From: Pelagibacterales bacterium SAG-MED48
GTDB lineage: Bacteria > Pseudomonadota > Alphaproteobacteria > Pelagibacterales > Pelagibacteraceae
Assembly: GCA_014653375.1 (NCBI GenBank)
Contig: JACWEP010000004.1
Coordinates: forward strand, 1-64,000
DNA: 64,000 bases
Direction of reading: 5' to 3'
Made by a program: the position numbers and the translations under genes. Within the stretch, counting starts at the first letter, position 1. Every line of letters starts with the position of its first letter. This document shows positions 25,207-38,430 of the stretch, piece by piece. Under the pieces are notes generated by a model. The model saw nothing but the letters and a program-made list of their open reading frames with translations, was not told where the DNA came from and made no database searches.

Positions 25207-26970
25207 ATGCCAAATTATACTGCACCAGTAGAAGATATGTTATTTCTCTTTGAAAAATTAAGAGACAATAAAAATTACAATGAACTAGAAAAATATAATG
25301 AAGTTAGTTCAGATTTAGTAAAAGATATTTTAGAGGAAGCTGCAAAAATAAATCAAAACCTTATATTACCATTAGCAATTGCTGGAGATGAAAATCCTGC
25401 TAAATTAGAAAATGGCGTTGTTAGAACCCCACCGGGTTATAAAGAAGCATACAGTAAATATATTGAAGATGGATGGGTTTCGTTATCTTGTGATCCAAAA
25501 TATGGGGGTCAAGGTATGCCCAAAACAGTCAGTGCATTTTTTGATGAAATGTTATCTGCAACTTCACTTTCATTTAAACTTTATAGTGAATTAACTATAG
25601 GCGCCTATAATTGTATTTTACGGCATGCAACTGACGAAATGAAAGATAAGTATCTTCCAAAAATGGTTGAAGGTAAATGGAGTGGAACAATGTGCTTAAC
25701 AGAGCCAGTTTGTGGAACTGATTTAGGAATGTTAAAAACAAAAGCTGTAGAACAATCTGATGGAACCCATAAGATTAGTGGACAAAAAATATTTATAACA
25801 TCTGGTGATCAAGATCTTACAGAAAATATTATTCATCTTGTTATTGCAAGAGCATCAGACTCACCTCCTGGAACTAAAGGGATAAGTTTATTTCTTGTGC
25901 CTAAATTTGTAGTCAAAGATGATGGATCGATTGGTACCAGAAATGGAGTATCTACTGGTTCAGTAGAGCACAAGATGGGAATTAAAGGTTCCGCAACATG
26001 TGTATTAAATTTTGATGATGCAGTTGGGTATATGATTGGGCCAAAAAATAAAGGTCTAAGTCAAATGTTTACCATGATGAATTTAGAAAGAATAATAGTT
26101 GGAGTTCAAGGTTTAGGAATTTCTGAAATTGCGTACCAAAATTCACTTAGCTATGCCAAAGAGAGAAAACAAGGAAAAACAAATAACTCAAAATCCACAA
26201 ATGGAGCTGATTTTATTATTGAACACGCTGATATTAGAAAATCACTACTAAACATGAAATCTATTATTGAAAGTGAAAGAGCTTTATGTTTTTGGCTTTC
26301 TCAACAAACAGAAGTTAGTCTAAATCATCCAGACGAAAAAATTAAACAAGAGGCTTCAGATTATGTGTCGTTAATGACACCAGTAGTAAAATCATTATTT
26401 ACAGATTTAGCAATGGAAATCACTAGTGATGCAATGCAAATTCATGGAGGATATGGCTTTACAAAAGACCAGGGTATTGAACAATTGTACCGTGATAATA
26501 GAATTACCCCAATTTATGAAGGTACAAATTCAGTTCAAGCTGCAGATTTAGTTTTTAGAAAACTATCGAATAAAAACGGAAATATAATTGGTAATTTTTT
26601 AGATATGATTAAAGCTGAGTGTGAAACTAACAATGAAAAAGTAAAAAGTTTTGCTAAGGAATTAAATTATTATATAGAGATTTTATCAAAGTTCACTGAT
26701 TGGATAAATGATAAAAGCAAAGAAGAAAAAGATGATGTCAGTGCTGCAGCAAACGACTATTTAAAAACACTAGGATTTGTATCTTTAGCTTATTCCTGGA
26801 TTAAAATCTTAAAGGTAAGCTTTAATGATTATGATACTAATAAAGATTTCTATGATGATAAAATTAATACAGCAAAATTCTTTTTTGATAAAGTATTACC
26901 TAGAGCTGAATATCATTATAAATCAGCACTATCTGGAAGTTCAAATATAATGAACTTTAAATTCAATTAG
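25207..26970 (+). CDS. dmdC: Acyl-CoA dehydrogenase, probable 3-methylmercaptopropionyl-CoA dehydrogenase DmdC
   Basis: A 587-residue flavin acyl-CoA dehydrogenase of the long type, which has an N-terminal extension and an extra C-terminal helical domain. Visible are the CLTEPVCGTDLG substrate block, IFITSGD, the MQIHGGYGFTKDQG segment and the catalytic YEGTN (Glu438). Known DmdC enzymes belong to this long group and oxidise methylmercaptopropionyl-CoA to methylthioacryloyl-CoA in DMSP demethylation. The assignment rests on the neighbours: DmdB-like ligase 2 bp downstream and DmdA three genes on. By itself it could be a general acyl-CoA dehydrogenase. Confidence 0.85.
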   Translation: MPNYTAPVEDMLFLFEKLRDNKNYNELEKYNEVSSDLVKDILEEAAKINQNLILPLAIAGDENPAKLENGVVRTPPGYKEAYSKYIEDGWVSLSCDPKYGGQGMPKTVSAFFDEMLSATSLSFKLYSELTIGAYNCILRHATDEMKDKYLPKMVEGKWSGTMCLTEPVCGTDLGMLKTKAVEQSDGTHKISGQKIFITSGDQDLTENIIHLVIARASDSPPGTKGISLFLVPKFVVKDDGSIGTRNGVSTGSVEHKMGIKGSATCVLNFDDAVGYMIGPKNKGLSQMFTMMNLERIIVGVQGLGISEIAYQNSLSYAKERKQGKTNNSKSTNGADFIIEHADIRKSLLNMKSIIESERALCFWLSQQTEVSLNHPDEKIKQEASDYVSLMTPVVKSLFTDLAMEITSDAMQIHGGYGFTKDQGIEQLYRDNRITPIYEGTNSVQAADLVFRKLSNKNGNIIGNFLDMIKAECETNNEKVKSFAKELNYYIEILSKFTDWINDKSKEEKDDVSAAANDYLKTLGFVSLAYSWIKILKVSFNDYDTNKDFYDDKINTAKFFFDKVLPRAEYHYKSALSGSSNIMNFKFN

Positions 26971-26972
26971 TT

Positions 26973-28589
26973 ATGAGCAGTTACGATACGAATTTAGATA
27001 AAAATTCAGCAAATTATGTTCCTCTTACACCGTTAACTTTTTTAGAGAGAGCCAAAGATATATATCCTAACTATGAGGCCATAGTTTATGAGGATAGAAG
27101 CTATACTTGGAGCAAAGTTTATAAAAGAGCTATAAAATTTGCTAGTGCACTAGAAAAAATTGGTATCAAAAAAGGAGATACAGTTTCGTTTTTAGCTTTT
27201 AATACACCAGAAATTTTTGAAGCTCATTACTCAGTTCCAATGACGGGTGGTGTTTTAAATACGATAAACATCAGATTGGATGCTAATACAATTGCATATA
27301 TTTTAGAACATAGCGAAGCAAAAGTTCTTGTTGTAGATAGACAATTGCACACTGAAGTAAAAAAGGCTTTAAAAATTTTAGATAAAAAAATTATTGTTAT
27401 CGACATAAATGATAAACATGCAGATCAGTCAAAATTAGAAAAAATTGGTGATCTAGAATATGAAAGTTTTTTAAATACAGGTGATGAAAATTATATTTAT
27501 AAAATGCCTAATGATGAATGGCAGGCAATATCATTAAGTTATACGTCAGGTACTACTGGGAATCCAAAAGGAGTTGTTTACCATCATAGAGGCTCATATT
27601 TAATGTCAACGGGTAGTGCAGTTGCATGGAATATGCCAAATAGACTAAATTTTCTAACAATTGTACCCATGTTTCATTGTAATGGATGGTGCTATCCATG
27701 GACTATTGCAATGTTAAATGGAAGAACTATTTGTCTGAGAAATATTGATGTCAAAAAGATTTTTGAATTAATTGATAAATATAATGTAACTCACTTTGGT
27801 GGAGCACCAATTATATTAAATATGATTACAGGAGCACCAGAGAGTGATCGAAAAGAATTAAAACAAAAAGTTCATGTATTAACAGCAGGAGCTCCTCCAC
27901 CAAGTATAATTTTTAAAAAAATGAAAAATCTTGGTTTTGAGGTGATGCATGTTTATGGTTTAACAGAAACTTATGGTCATGTTACTCAATGTGCATGGAA
28001 TGATGAATGGAATGAATTTGATGAAGATAAACAGAATGAAATTAAAGCAAGACAAGGTGTAAGATATCCTAACACTGAAGGTGTGACGGTTATGGACCCC
28101 GAAACAATGAAGGAAGTTCCTTATGATGGTAAAACTATCGGTGAAATAATGATAAGAGGCAATGTTGTAATGAAAGGATATTTTAAAGATAAAGGTGCAA
28201 CTGACAAGGCCATGGCGGGTGGCTGGTTTCATTCAGGAGATTTAGCAGTTATGCATCCAGACGGATATGTCAAAATACAAGATAGATCTAAAGATATAAT
28301 TATTTCAGGAGGCGAAAACATATCATCAATAGAAATAGAGAATACTCTTTCTAAACATCCTTCAGTCTCTATTGCTGCAGTAGTAGCTAAACCAGATGAA
28401 AAATGGGGAGAAGTACCTTGTGCTTTTATTGAAATGGTTAGCGATAAGCCCACTACTGAAAAAGAGCTAATTGATTTTTGTAAGGAAACGTTAGCTGGTT
28501 TTAAAGTTCCAAAACAAGTAATTTTTTGTGAGTTGCCAAAAACATCTACAGGAAAAATTCAAAAATTTGAATTAAGAAAACAATTCTAG
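26973..28589 (+). CDS. dmdB: AMP-forming acyl-CoA ligase, probable 3-methylmercaptopropionate:CoA ligase DmdB
   Basis: A 538-residue adenylate-forming enzyme. The P-loop-like SYTSGTTGNPKGV lies near residues 189-201. MHVYGLTETYG, the GWFHSGDLAV hinge region with DRSKDIIISGGENIS, and the C-terminal catalytic Lys in KTSTGKIQKFELRK are all present. Known DmdB ligates CoA to methylmercaptopropionate, the product of DmdA. The gene lies 2 bp after the dmdC-like gene. The ligase family is certain; the DMSP role comes from the cluster. It may also accept other short- or medium-chain acids. Confidence 0.87.
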   Translation: MSSYDTNLDKNSANYVPLTPLTFLERAKDIYPNYEAIVYEDRSYTWSKVYKRAIKFASALEKIGIKKGDTVSFLAFNTPEIFEAHYSVPMTGGVLNTINIRLDANTIAYILEHSEAKVLVVDRQLHTEVKKALKILDKKIIVIDINDKHADQSKLEKIGDLEYESFLNTGDENYIYKMPNDEWQAISLSYTSGTTGNPKGVVYHHRGSYLMSTGSAVAWNMPNRLNFLTIVPMFHCNGWCYPWTIAMLNGRTICLRNIDVKKIFELIDKYNVTHFGGAPIILNMITGAPESDRKELKQKVHVLTAGAPPPSIIFKKMKNLGFEVMHVYGLTETYGHVTQCAWNDEWNEFDEDKQNEIKARQGVRYPNTEGVTVMDPETMKEVPYDGKTIGEIMIRGNVVMKGYFKDKGATDKAMAGGWFHSGDLAVMHPDGYVKIQDRSKDIIISGGENISSIEIENTLSKHPSVSIAAVVAKPDEKWGEVPCAFIEMVSDKPTTEKELIDFCKETLAGFKVPKQVIFCELPKTSTGKIQKFELRKQF

Positions 28590-28597
28590 GTAATTAC

Positions 28598-29374
28598 TTG
28601 ATATTTCAGATAGAAAATAAAAATGTTCATGCATCAGATTCTGGGCAAGGTATTGATAGCAAGAAGGATACTATAATATTTCTTCATGGAAGTGGTCTTT
28701 CACATGTTGTCTGGTCTTTAGCTGAACAATTTTTTTCAAATAAAAATTTTAATGTTTTATCACTTGATTTACCTGGTCATGGTAATTCAGATGGCCCTTG
28801 TTTGGATACAATTGAAAAAATTGCTGATTGGCTAGAAAGTGTACTAGTAGAACTAGATTTAAAAACGGTAACACTTATTGGCCACTCTCAAGGGTGTTTA
28901 GAAATATTAGAGTATGCTCATAAATACAAAAATAGGCTTAAAAAGTTAGTTTTTATCGGAGGGTCATATCGGATGCCAGTTAATCAAGATCTTATAGATC
29001 TTGCAAAAAATGGCGATTCTGATGCTGTTAAACTAATGATGAAATGGGGATTTAAAGACCCAAAAAGATTCATAGGAGGTAATCCAGTTGAAAAAATTAT
29101 CCAATCTCCAAGAGATATAAGTGAAATATTAGCGGTCGATCTCGTTGCATGCAATAATTACGTCAACGGTTCAAATGCAGCAAAGGAATTAGATTGTCCG
29201 ACGATGTTTGTTTTGGGATCAGACGACAAGATGTGTAATTTAGAATTTGGAAAAAAATTTGCAAATTTGGTTAATAATTCAATCACTCATGTGATAGATG
29301 ATTGTGGGCATATGATTATGATTGAAAAAGCCTTTGAAATGAGAGAGAAAGTCCTAGAATTTTTAAAAAAATGA
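28598..29374 (+). CDS. Alpha/beta hydrolase within the DMSP demethylation cluster
   Basis: A 258-residue cytosolic alpha/beta hydrolase. It starts at TTG 28598 ([13 protein letters not shown]), since no suitable ATG exists before the first conserved strand. [11 protein letters not shown] forms the oxyanion region, GHSQG holds the nucleophile Ser97, and Asp209 or Asp210 (LGSDD) and His238 (DCGHM) complete the triad. It overlaps dmdA by 4 bp (ATGA). No DmdD (crotonase-type methylthioacryloyl-CoA hydratase) is in the cluster, so this hydrolase might act on a thioester of the pathway. That is inference; the fold also covers esterases and C-C hydrolases. Confidence 0.8.
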   Translation: MIFQIENKNVHASDSGQGIDSKKDTIIFLHGSGLSHVVWSLAEQFFSNKNFNVLSLDLPGHGNSDGPCLDTIEKIADWLESVLVELDLKTVTLIGHSQGCLEILEYAHKYKNRLKKLVFIGGSYRMPVNQDLIDLAKNGDSDAVKLMMKWGFKDPKRFIGGNPVEKIIQSPRDISEILAVDLVACNNYVNGSNAAKELDCPTMFVLGSDDKMCNLEFGKKFANLVNNSITHVIDDCGHMIMIEKAFEMREKVLEFLKK

Positions 29375-30480
29375 AAAACTTTCCAATAGCTAAATCAAGA
29401 AGACTAAGAAGCACCCCTTATACTGATAGAATTGAAAGACAAGGAGTAAGCTCATACACCGTCTATAATCACATGCTGCTACCAGCATCATTTGTTTCAG
29501 TAGAGGCAGATTATCATCATTTAAAAGAATTTGTTCAAGTTTGGGATGTTGCAGCTGAAAGACAAGTTGAGATTTCGGGAAAACATTCTGCTAAATTAGT
29601 TCAGTTAATGACATGTAGAGATTTATCAAAATCTAAAGTTGGAAAATGTTATTATGCACCAATAATTGATGGACATGGAAATTTAGTTAATGACCCTATT
29701 ATCAATAAATTAGCTGAAGATAGATGGTGGCTGTCTATTGCAGACTCTGATGTTATTTTTTTTGCAAAAGGTCTTGCTTCAGGTAATAAATTTGATGTTA
29801 AAATAAAAGAACCAAACGTAAATATTTTAGCTGTTCAAGGTCCTCTTTCAGACAAATTGATGTCAAAAGTATTTGGGGAAAAAATCTGTCAGTTAAAATT
29901 TTTCAATTTTGATTATTTTGAGTTTAGAGGTGTAAAGCATTTTATAGCCAGATCAGGCTGGTCAAAACAAGGTGGTTTTGAAATTTATGTTGAAGACTCT
30001 GAGGCAGGAAAAGATCTTTATGATTTTTTATTTGAAGCAGGTTCAGAATTTAATGTTAAACCTGGTTGTCCAAACTTAATTGAAAGAATTGAAAGTGCGC
30101 TTCTTTCTTATGGAAATGATTTTGATAATAGAGACAATCCTTTTGAGGCGAATTTTGAAAAATATACCAATTTAGATAGTGACGTAGAATTTTTAGGCAA
30201 AGAAAGATTAAAAAAAATTAGAGAAGAAGGAACAACAAGAAAATTAATGGGAGTTAAAATTGATCACGATCAAATTGATATGTATTGTGAAAAAACTCTG
30301 TTTGACGATAATAATAATATTATCGGTTTTGTAAGATCTGCCACTTATTCACCAACCTTTAAAAAGGTGATTGGTATAGCAATGATTAACAAACCTTATT
30401 GGAATTCAACTAATTCATTTAAAATTGAGATAAATGAAAAGATTCATTTAGGAACTATTTGCGAATTACCCTTCATTTAG
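29371..30480 (+). CDS. dmdA: Dimethylsulfoniopropionate demethylase DmdA
   Basis: A 369-residue GcvT-fold methyltransferase. The N-terminus ([18 protein letters not shown]), the [15 protein letters not shown] block, the [16 protein letters not shown] block and [17 protein letters not shown] agree closely with the SAR11 DmdA that I remember, which has the same length. DmdA moves a methyl group from DMSP to tetrahydrofolate, giving methylmercaptopropionate and 5-methyl-THF. Ordinary glycine-cleavage T proteins lack these blocks. It ends the dmdC-dmdB-hydrolase-dmdA cluster; asd follows after 19 bp. This is the first step of the demethylation pathway, although its gene is last. Confidence 0.95.
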   Translation: MKNFPIAKSRRLRSTPYTDRIERQGVSSYTVYNHMLLPASFVSVEADYHHLKEFVQVWDVAAERQVEISGKHSAKLVQLMTCRDLSKSKVGKCYYAPIIDGHGNLVNDPIINKLAEDRWWLSIADSDVIFFAKGLASGNKFDVKIKEPNVNILAVQGPLSDKLMSKVFGEKICQLKFFNFDYFEFRGVKHFIARSGWSKQGGFEIYVEDSEAGKDLYDFLFEAGSEFNVKPGCPNLIERIESALLSYGNDFDNRDNPFEANFEKYTNLDSDVEFLGKERLKKIREEGTTRKLMGVKIDHDQIDMYCEKTLFDDNNNIIGFVRSATYSPTFKKVIGIAMINKPYWNSTNSFKIEINEKIHLGTICELPFI

Positions 30481-30499
30481 TATAAGTTTTAACATAATC

Positions 30500-31507
30500 A
30501 TGAATATAGCTATTGTTGGAGCCACTGGAAATGTAGGCAGAAAAATACTGGAAGTTCTTGAAAAAAAGAAGTTAGTCATTGATAATTTATATTTATTAGC
30601 TTCATCAAGAAGTGCTGGATCTAAAATTAATTTTAATAGTCAAGAACATGAAGTTTTAGCCCTCGAAACTTTTGATTTTTCTAAAGTAAAAATAACTTTT
30701 TTTGCAGCTGGAGGAAAAATTTCAGAAAATTTTGCAGAAAAAGCAGCTAAGCACTCATTAGTTATTGATAATTCAAGTTTCTATAGAATGGACCCAGATG
30801 TTCCTTTGATAGTGCCTCAGGTTAATTCAGATCACTTAAATAATATAAAAAAAAATATTATTGCTAATCCAAATTGTTCAACAGCCCAACTTGTTATTGC
30901 ATTAAAGCCTTTACATGATTTATTTAAGATTAAAAGAATAGTAGTTTCAACATATCAATCAGTTTCAGGAGGAGGTAAGGCACCTATGGATGAATTGATT
31001 GAGCAGACAAAGCAAGTTTTACAAAATAATAAAGTTGAGTCTAAAAATTTTACAAAACAAATTGCATTTAATGCAATTCCTCACATAGATGTGTTTGCAG
31101 ATGATGGTTACACAAAAGAAGAACTTAAAATGACAAATGAAACAAAAAAAATTTTAGATGACAAGATAGATTTAACTGCCACTTGTGTAAGATTACCTGT
31201 GCTAGTATCTCATTCTGAGTCAGTTAATATAGAATTTGAAAACCCTTTTTCATTAGAAAAAGTCAGAGATGCACTTGAAAATTTTGAAGGCTGTAAAGTA
31301 ATAGATGATCGATTTGATGGAGGTTATACCACGCCTTTAGAGGCAGAAGGAAGAGATGAAACTTTTATCTCAAGAATTAGAGAAGACAAAACTATTAAAA
31401 ATGGATTAAATATGTGGATTGTTTCAGATAATCTTTTACGAGGTGCAGCATTAAATGCAGTTGAGATTGCCGAGACTTTAATTAAAAATAATTTTTATGG
31501 AAAATAG
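30500..31507 (+). CDS. asd: Aspartate-semialdehyde dehydrogenase
   Basis: A 335-residue enzyme with the NADP-binding VGATGNVGRKIL and the catalytic cysteine in NPNCSTAQLV (Cys126). Other family blocks are STYQSVSGGGKAPMDEL, FNAIPHID and RLPVLVSHSESVN. It reduces aspartyl phosphate to the semialdehyde for lysine/DAP, threonine and methionine synthesis in the cytoplasm. The gene overlaps sdhC by 11 bp, an unusual link between amino-acid synthesis and the TCA cycle that probably results from genome packing. Confidence 0.96.
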   Translation: MNIAIVGATGNVGRKILEVLEKKKLVIDNLYLLASSRSAGSKINFNSQEHEVLALETFDFSKVKITFFAAGGKISENFAEKAAKHSLVIDNSSFYRMDPDVPLIVPQVNSDHLNNIKKNIIANPNCSTAQLVIALKPLHDLFKIKRIVVSTYQSVSGGGKAPMDELIEQTKQVLQNNKVESKNFTKQIAFNAIPHIDVFADDGYTKEELKMTNETKKILDDKIDLTATCVRLPVLVSHSESVNIEFENPFSLEKVRDALENFEGCKVIDDRFDGGYTTPLEAEGRDETFISRIREDKTIKNGLNMWIVSDNLLRGAALNAVEIAETLIKNNFYGK

Positions 31508-31880
31508 AAACCCTTTATCACCACACATTCAAATTTATAGATGGCATATTTCATCTTTAGTCTCTATTTCCCATAGGATAACCGGAATAATTAATATTGT
31601 TGCAATAACTCTAATTTGTATTTGGACTGCATCATTAATTCTTGGTGATACAAACTATGATTTTATAAATTTATTTTTAACTTCAATTTTTGGAAAATTT
31701 ATTGTTATTGGTTTAGTTTGGTCATTTAGTTTTCAAATATTAAGTGAAATTAGGCATTTGTTAATGGATATGGGTTATGGTTTTGAATTACAAACAACTC
31801 GTATCACAGGATTAGTTGTTATTTTTGGATCGATTTTTCTAACTATTTTAATTTATTTAATAGCCAGGAATTTTATTTAA
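31497..31880 (+). CDS. sdhC: Succinate dehydrogenase cytochrome b556 subunit
   Basis: 127 residues with the family start NPLSPHIQIYRWHISSLVSISHRITG and three transmembrane helices. The axial heme histidine is likely in EIRHLLMDMG after the second helix. SdhC and SdhD anchor the complex in the inner membrane and form the quinone site. The start lies in the end of asd (11-bp overlap); sdhD begins one base after its stop. The order sdhCDAB is standard. Confidence 0.95.
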   Translation: MENRNPLSPHIQIYRWHISSLVSISHRITGIINIVAITLICIWTASLILGDTNYDFINLFLTSIFGKFIVIGLVWSFSFQILSEIRHLLMDMGYGFELQTTRITGLVVIFGSIFLTILIYLIARNFI

Positions 31881-31881
31881 T

Positions 31882-32208
31882 ATGAATTTAGCAACTAAAA
31901 AATGGATTTTTTTAAAAATCTCATCAATAATTTTATTACCTCTAATGATTTGGTTTATTTTTAATTTTATTGCAATTTATGATCAAAGTTACGAGGAGGT
32001 TTTAAAATTTTTTAGTAACTCAACCACTAAATTTTTATTTAGTTTGTTTATTGTATTTGCATATTTTTTTTCATTTTTAAGTATTAGTGAGGTTTTTGAA
32101 GACTATATTGGTAATGATAAAATCAAAAATGTCGCAAACAGACTATTATTTTTATCTGCTATAATAATTCCATTATTAACAATTATATCTTTATTTAATC
32201 TAAATTAA
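31882..32208 (+). CDS. sdhD: Succinate dehydrogenase membrane anchor subunit
   Basis: A 108-residue protein with three hydrophobic helices (around 12-32, 50-68 and 85-104) and a [12 protein letters not shown] loop. The helix count, size, and position between sdhC and sdhA identify it; sequence conservation in this family is low. A His ligand for heme is not obvious: no His residue is present in the whole protein, so heme ligation here would differ from E. coli SdhD. The stop shares a base with the sdhA start (TAATG). Confidence 0.88.
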   Translation: MNLATKKWIFLKISSIILLPLMIWFIFNFIAIYDQSYEEVLKFFSNSTTKFLFSLFIVFAYFFSFLSISEVFEDYIGNDKIKNVANRLLFLSAIIIPLLTIISLFNLN

Positions 32209-33983
32209 TGAGTGCTTATAAAATTATAGACCATGAATATGACGTTGTAGTCCTAGGTGCTGGGGGATCAGGTCTTAGAGCTGCCGTAGGGTTAAGTGAA
32301 GCTGGATTAAAAACTGCATGTATTTCAAAAGTTTTTCCAACAAGAAGTCATACCTCTGCTGCTCAAGGTGGAATTTCAGCTGCGTTAGGTAATATGGGAG
32401 AAGATGATTGGCGATGGCACATGTACGATACAGTAAAAGGTGCTGATTGGTTAGGAGATCAAGATAGTATTGAGTATTTATGTAAAGAAGCACCTAAAGC
32501 AGTAATTGAGCTAGAAAAGTATGGTGTTCCATTTAGTCGAACAGACGAAGGAAAAATTTATCAAAGACCCTTTGGGGGAATGACAAAAAATTATGGAAAT
32601 GGAATAGTTCAAAGAACTTGTGCAGCAGCTGATAGAACTGGTCATGCAATATTGCACACTCTTTATGGACAGGCTTTAAAACATAATACAGAATTTTTTA
32701 TTGAATATTTTGCTTTAGATTTATTGATGAAAGACGGTGAGTGTAAAGGATTAATTGCTTGGAATTTAAATGATGGAACAATTCATAGATTTAGAGCACA
32801 TACAGTTATTATAGCAACAGGTGGATATGGAAAAGTATATTATTCAGCAACATCAGCTCATACATGCACAGGTGATGGTAATGCAATGGTTTTAAGAGCT
32901 GGACTTCCATTACAAGATATGGAATTTGTTCAATTTCACCCAACAGGAATATATGGTCATGGTACTTTAATAACAGAAGGAGCTAGAGGTGAAGGTGGAT
33001 ACCTTACAAATTCAAAAGGTGAGAGATTTATGGAAAGATATGCTCCTAACGCAAAAGATCTAGCATCAAGAGACGTAGTAAGTAGGTCGATGTCAATTGA
33101 AATTAATGAGGGAAGAGGAGTTGGAAAAGATCAAGATCATGTTCATCTAAACTTAAGTCATTTAGATAAAGAAATAATCGAGAGTAGATTGCCAGGTATT
33201 ACTGATGCAGCCAGATTATTTGCAAATGTTGATGTTACCAAAGAACCAATTCCGGTAGTGCCGACTGTTCACTATAATATGGGAGGTATTCCAACAAATT
33301 ATAAAGGAGAAGTTCTAACAGTAAATGGTTCTGAAAAAACTGTTACTGGATTAATGGCAATTGGAGAGGCAGCATGCGTTTCAGTTCACGGTGCAAATAG
33401 ACTTGGATCAAATTCTTTAATTGATTTAGTTGTTTTTGGAAGAGCGGCTGCAAAAAGAGCTGCCGAACTTGTTAAACCAGGAACACCTCATGAAGAAATC
33501 GGAGAGTTTGAAACTCAAAAATGTTTGGATAGGTTTGATAAACTTAGAAATGCCCAAGGTGAAAATAGCACAGCTGAGTTAAGACTTGCGATGCAAAAAA
33601 CAATGCAATCAAAATGTGCTGTATTTAGAACTGAAAAAACCCTTAAAGAAGGAGTTGATGAGATTAGAAAGACATATGATGGGATGGAGTCTATTTCAGT
33701 CAAAGATAGATCTTTAGTGTTTAACACTGATTTAGTTGAAACATTAGAGTTTGATAACCTGATAAGACAAGCAGTAACTACAGTAGACTCTGCGTATCAT
33801 AGAAAAGAAAGTAGAGGAGCTCATGCGAGAGACGATTATCCAAAAAGAGACGATGAAAAATTTATGCAACATACACTAGCTTGGTGTGATGGTAAAAATA
33901 CTAAAATAAGTTATAGAGAAGTACACAAATCTACTTTAACTAACGAAGTACAATACTTCCCACCACAAGAAAGAGTTTATTAA
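32208..33983 (+). CDS. sdhA: Succinate dehydrogenase flavoprotein subunit
   Basis: A 591-residue flavoprotein. The FAD-binding [16 protein letters not shown] is at the N-terminus, with the covalent flavin His in [17 protein letters not shown]. The active-site blocks [21 protein letters not shown] and [21 protein letters not shown] are present, and the C-terminus ends HTLAWCDG...[11 protein letters not shown]. It oxidises succinate to fumarate at the cytoplasmic face. The gene overlaps sdhD and sdhB by one base each. Confidence 0.98.
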   Translation: MSAYKIIDHEYDVVVLGAGGSGLRAAVGLSEAGLKTACISKVFPTRSHTSAAQGGISAALGNMGEDDWRWHMYDTVKGADWLGDQDSIEYLCKEAPKAVIELEKYGVPFSRTDEGKIYQRPFGGMTKNYGNGIVQRTCAAADRTGHAILHTLYGQALKHNTEFFIEYFALDLLMKDGECKGLIAWNLNDGTIHRFRAHTVIIATGGYGKVYYSATSAHTCTGDGNAMVLRAGLPLQDMEFVQFHPTGIYGHGTLITEGARGEGGYLTNSKGERFMERYAPNAKDLASRDVVSRSMSIEINEGRGVGKDQDHVHLNLSHLDKEIIESRLPGITDAARLFANVDVTKEPIPVVPTVHYNMGGIPTNYKGEVLTVNGSEKTVTGLMAIGEAACVSVHGANRLGSNSLIDLVVFGRAAAKRAAELVKPGTPHEEIGEFETQKCLDRFDKLRNAQGENSTAELRLAMQKTMQSKCAVFRTEKTLKEGVDEIRKTYDGMESISVKDRSLVFNTDLVETLEFDNLIRQAVTTVDSAYHRKESRGAHARDDYPKRDDEKFMQHTLAWCDGKNTKISYREVHKSTLTNEVQYFPPQERVY

Positions 33984-34762
33984 TGGTTCAAATAAATTTA
34001 CCTAAAAATTCTGAAGTAACTAAAGGTAAATACTATCAAGATAAAACTGGTTCAAAAAATATAAGAAAAGTTAATGTCTATAGATGGGATCCTTCTACGG
34101 AGGAAAATCCAAGATTAGATACTTATGAAGTAGATATGGATAATTGTCCCTCAAAAGTTTTAGATATTTTAAATAAAATTAAAAATGAAATTGATCCAAC
34201 GTTAGCTTACCGAAGATCATGCGCACATGGAGTTTGTGGATCTTGTGCTATGAATATGGGAGGAAAAAATGGCCTTGCTTGTACTACACCTCATGCAGAA
34301 ATTGATGGTGATATAGATATTTATCCTTTGCCACACCTGAGGGTTAAGAGAGATTTAATTGGAGATTTAGATGGTCTTTACAAACAATATCAATCAATTG
34401 AACCATGGTTAAAAACTAATTCAAAAACAGAAACAACAGAAATTGTTCAATCTAAAGAAGATCGGGCAAAGCTAGATGGCGCATATGAATGCATAATGTG
34501 TGCTTGTTGTTCAACCTCGTGCCCAAGTTATTGGTGGAATGGTGATAAATACTTAGGTCCAGCAGTTTTGCTTCAAGCATATAGATGGATTGTTGATAGT
34601 AGAGATGATGAAAGAAAAGCTAGATTAAAGAAGGTTGCTGATGAATTAAAACTTTATAGATGTCATACTATCCTCAACTGTACAAGTGCTTGTCCAAAAG
34701 GCTTGAATCCAGCAAAAGCAATTGCAGAAATTAAAAAAATGATTGCTGTAGCCAATGTTTAA
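33983..34762 (+). CDS. sdhB: Succinate dehydrogenase iron-sulfur subunit
   Basis: 259 residues carrying the [2Fe-2S] ligands ([18 protein letters not shown]), the [4Fe-4S] motif [12 protein letters not shown] and the [3Fe-4S] motif with [17 protein letters not shown]. It relays electrons from SdhA to ubiquinone. The usual Cys residues are all in place. It ends the sdhCDAB operon; mmsA begins 39 bp later without a visible terminator. Confidence 0.98.
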   Translation: MVQINLPKNSEVTKGKYYQDKTGSKNIRKVNVYRWDPSTEENPRLDTYEVDMDNCPSKVLDILNKIKNEIDPTLAYRRSCAHGVCGSCAMNMGGKNGLACTTPHAEIDGDIDIYPLPHLRVKRDLIGDLDGLYKQYQSIEPWLKTNSKTETTEIVQSKEDRAKLDGAYECIMCACCSTSCPSYWWNGDKYLGPAVLLQAYRWIVDSRDDERKARLKKVADELKLYRCHTILNCTSACPKGLNPAKAIAEIKKMIAVANV

Positions 34763-34801
34763 ATAGACTAACAAGTATTTTTGATTTAAAAGACCGTATT
34801 C

Positions 34802-37268
<2,467 letters not shown>

Positions 37269-37269
<1 letters not shown>

Positions 37270-38429
37270 TGAACATACACGAGCATCAAGCTAAACAAAT
37301 TTTGAAAAAATATGGTGCAGTTGTGCCAGAGGGTGTGTTTGCACTTACTGTTGAAGATTTAGTTGAAAAAGCAAAATCATTAAATACAAAAAAATATGTT
37401 TTAAAAGCCCAAATCCATGCTGGTGGAAGAGGCAAAGCAGGAGGTGTAAAAATTTTAGACACTATTGAAGAATTAAGTGAGGCAGCAAAAGAGCTGATGG
37501 GAAAAACTTTAGTAACTCATCAAACAGGTCCTGAGGGTAGAGAAGTTAAAAGATTATATGTAGAAGAGTCATCAAATATAGACAAAGAATTTTACCTATC
37601 TTGCTTAGTAGATAGAGCTAGTTCAAAAATAGCCTTTATATCTAGTGATCAAGGTGGAATGGATATTGAGGAAGTAGCAAGCAATACTCCAGAAAAAATT
37701 ATAACAACTAAAGTTGATATAAATAATCAAATTTCAAATCAAAATTGTGAAGAGATTATTAAGATCTTTAATTTAAAAGACAGTGCAAAAATACAAGCAA
37801 AATCGCTAATAAAATCAATTTATCAAATGTTTATAAGCACAGATGCAAATATGGTTGAAGTTAATCCATTGATTTTAACTAAAGAAGAAAAAATAATTTG
37901 TTTAGATGCAAAAGTAAATTTTGATTCTAATGCTTTATTTAGGCACCCTGAAATTGTTGAACTAAGAGATTTAAACGAAGAGAATCCAACAGAAATAGAA
38001 GCAAGCAAACATGATCTAGCTTATATTAAATTAGATGGAAGTATTGGCTGTATGGTTAATGGAGCAGGATTAGCTATGGCAACTATGGATATAATTAAAT
38101 TATATGGAAAAGAGCCAGCTAATTTTTTAGATGTTGGTGGCGGAGCTTCAAAAGAAAAAGTTTCTGCTGCTCTAAAGATAATTCTATCAGATAAAAATGT
38201 TAAAGGAATTTTGGTTAATATTTTTGGTGGAATTATGAGATGTGATGTTCTTGCTCAAGGAATAGTGGATGCTGCTAAAGAAATAAATATTAGTGTTCCA
38301 TTAGTTGTTAGACTTGCAGGTACAAATTTCAAAGAAGGAAAAGAAATATTAGATAATTCAGGATTAAAATTAATTTCTGCTGAAAATTTGGATGATGCAG
38401 CTAAAAAAATTGTAGAAGCAATAAAATAA
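37269..38429 (+). CDS. sucC: Succinyl-CoA ligase (ADP/GDP-forming) beta subunit
   Basis: A 386-residue ATP-grasp protein. It starts [16 protein letters not shown], has the nucleotide-binding [23 protein letters not shown], and the C-terminal [17 protein letters not shown] block. With SucD it converts succinyl-CoA to succinate with substrate-level phosphorylation. One-base overlap with mdh; sucD starts one base after its stop. Confidence 0.98.
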
Positions 38430-38430
38430 A

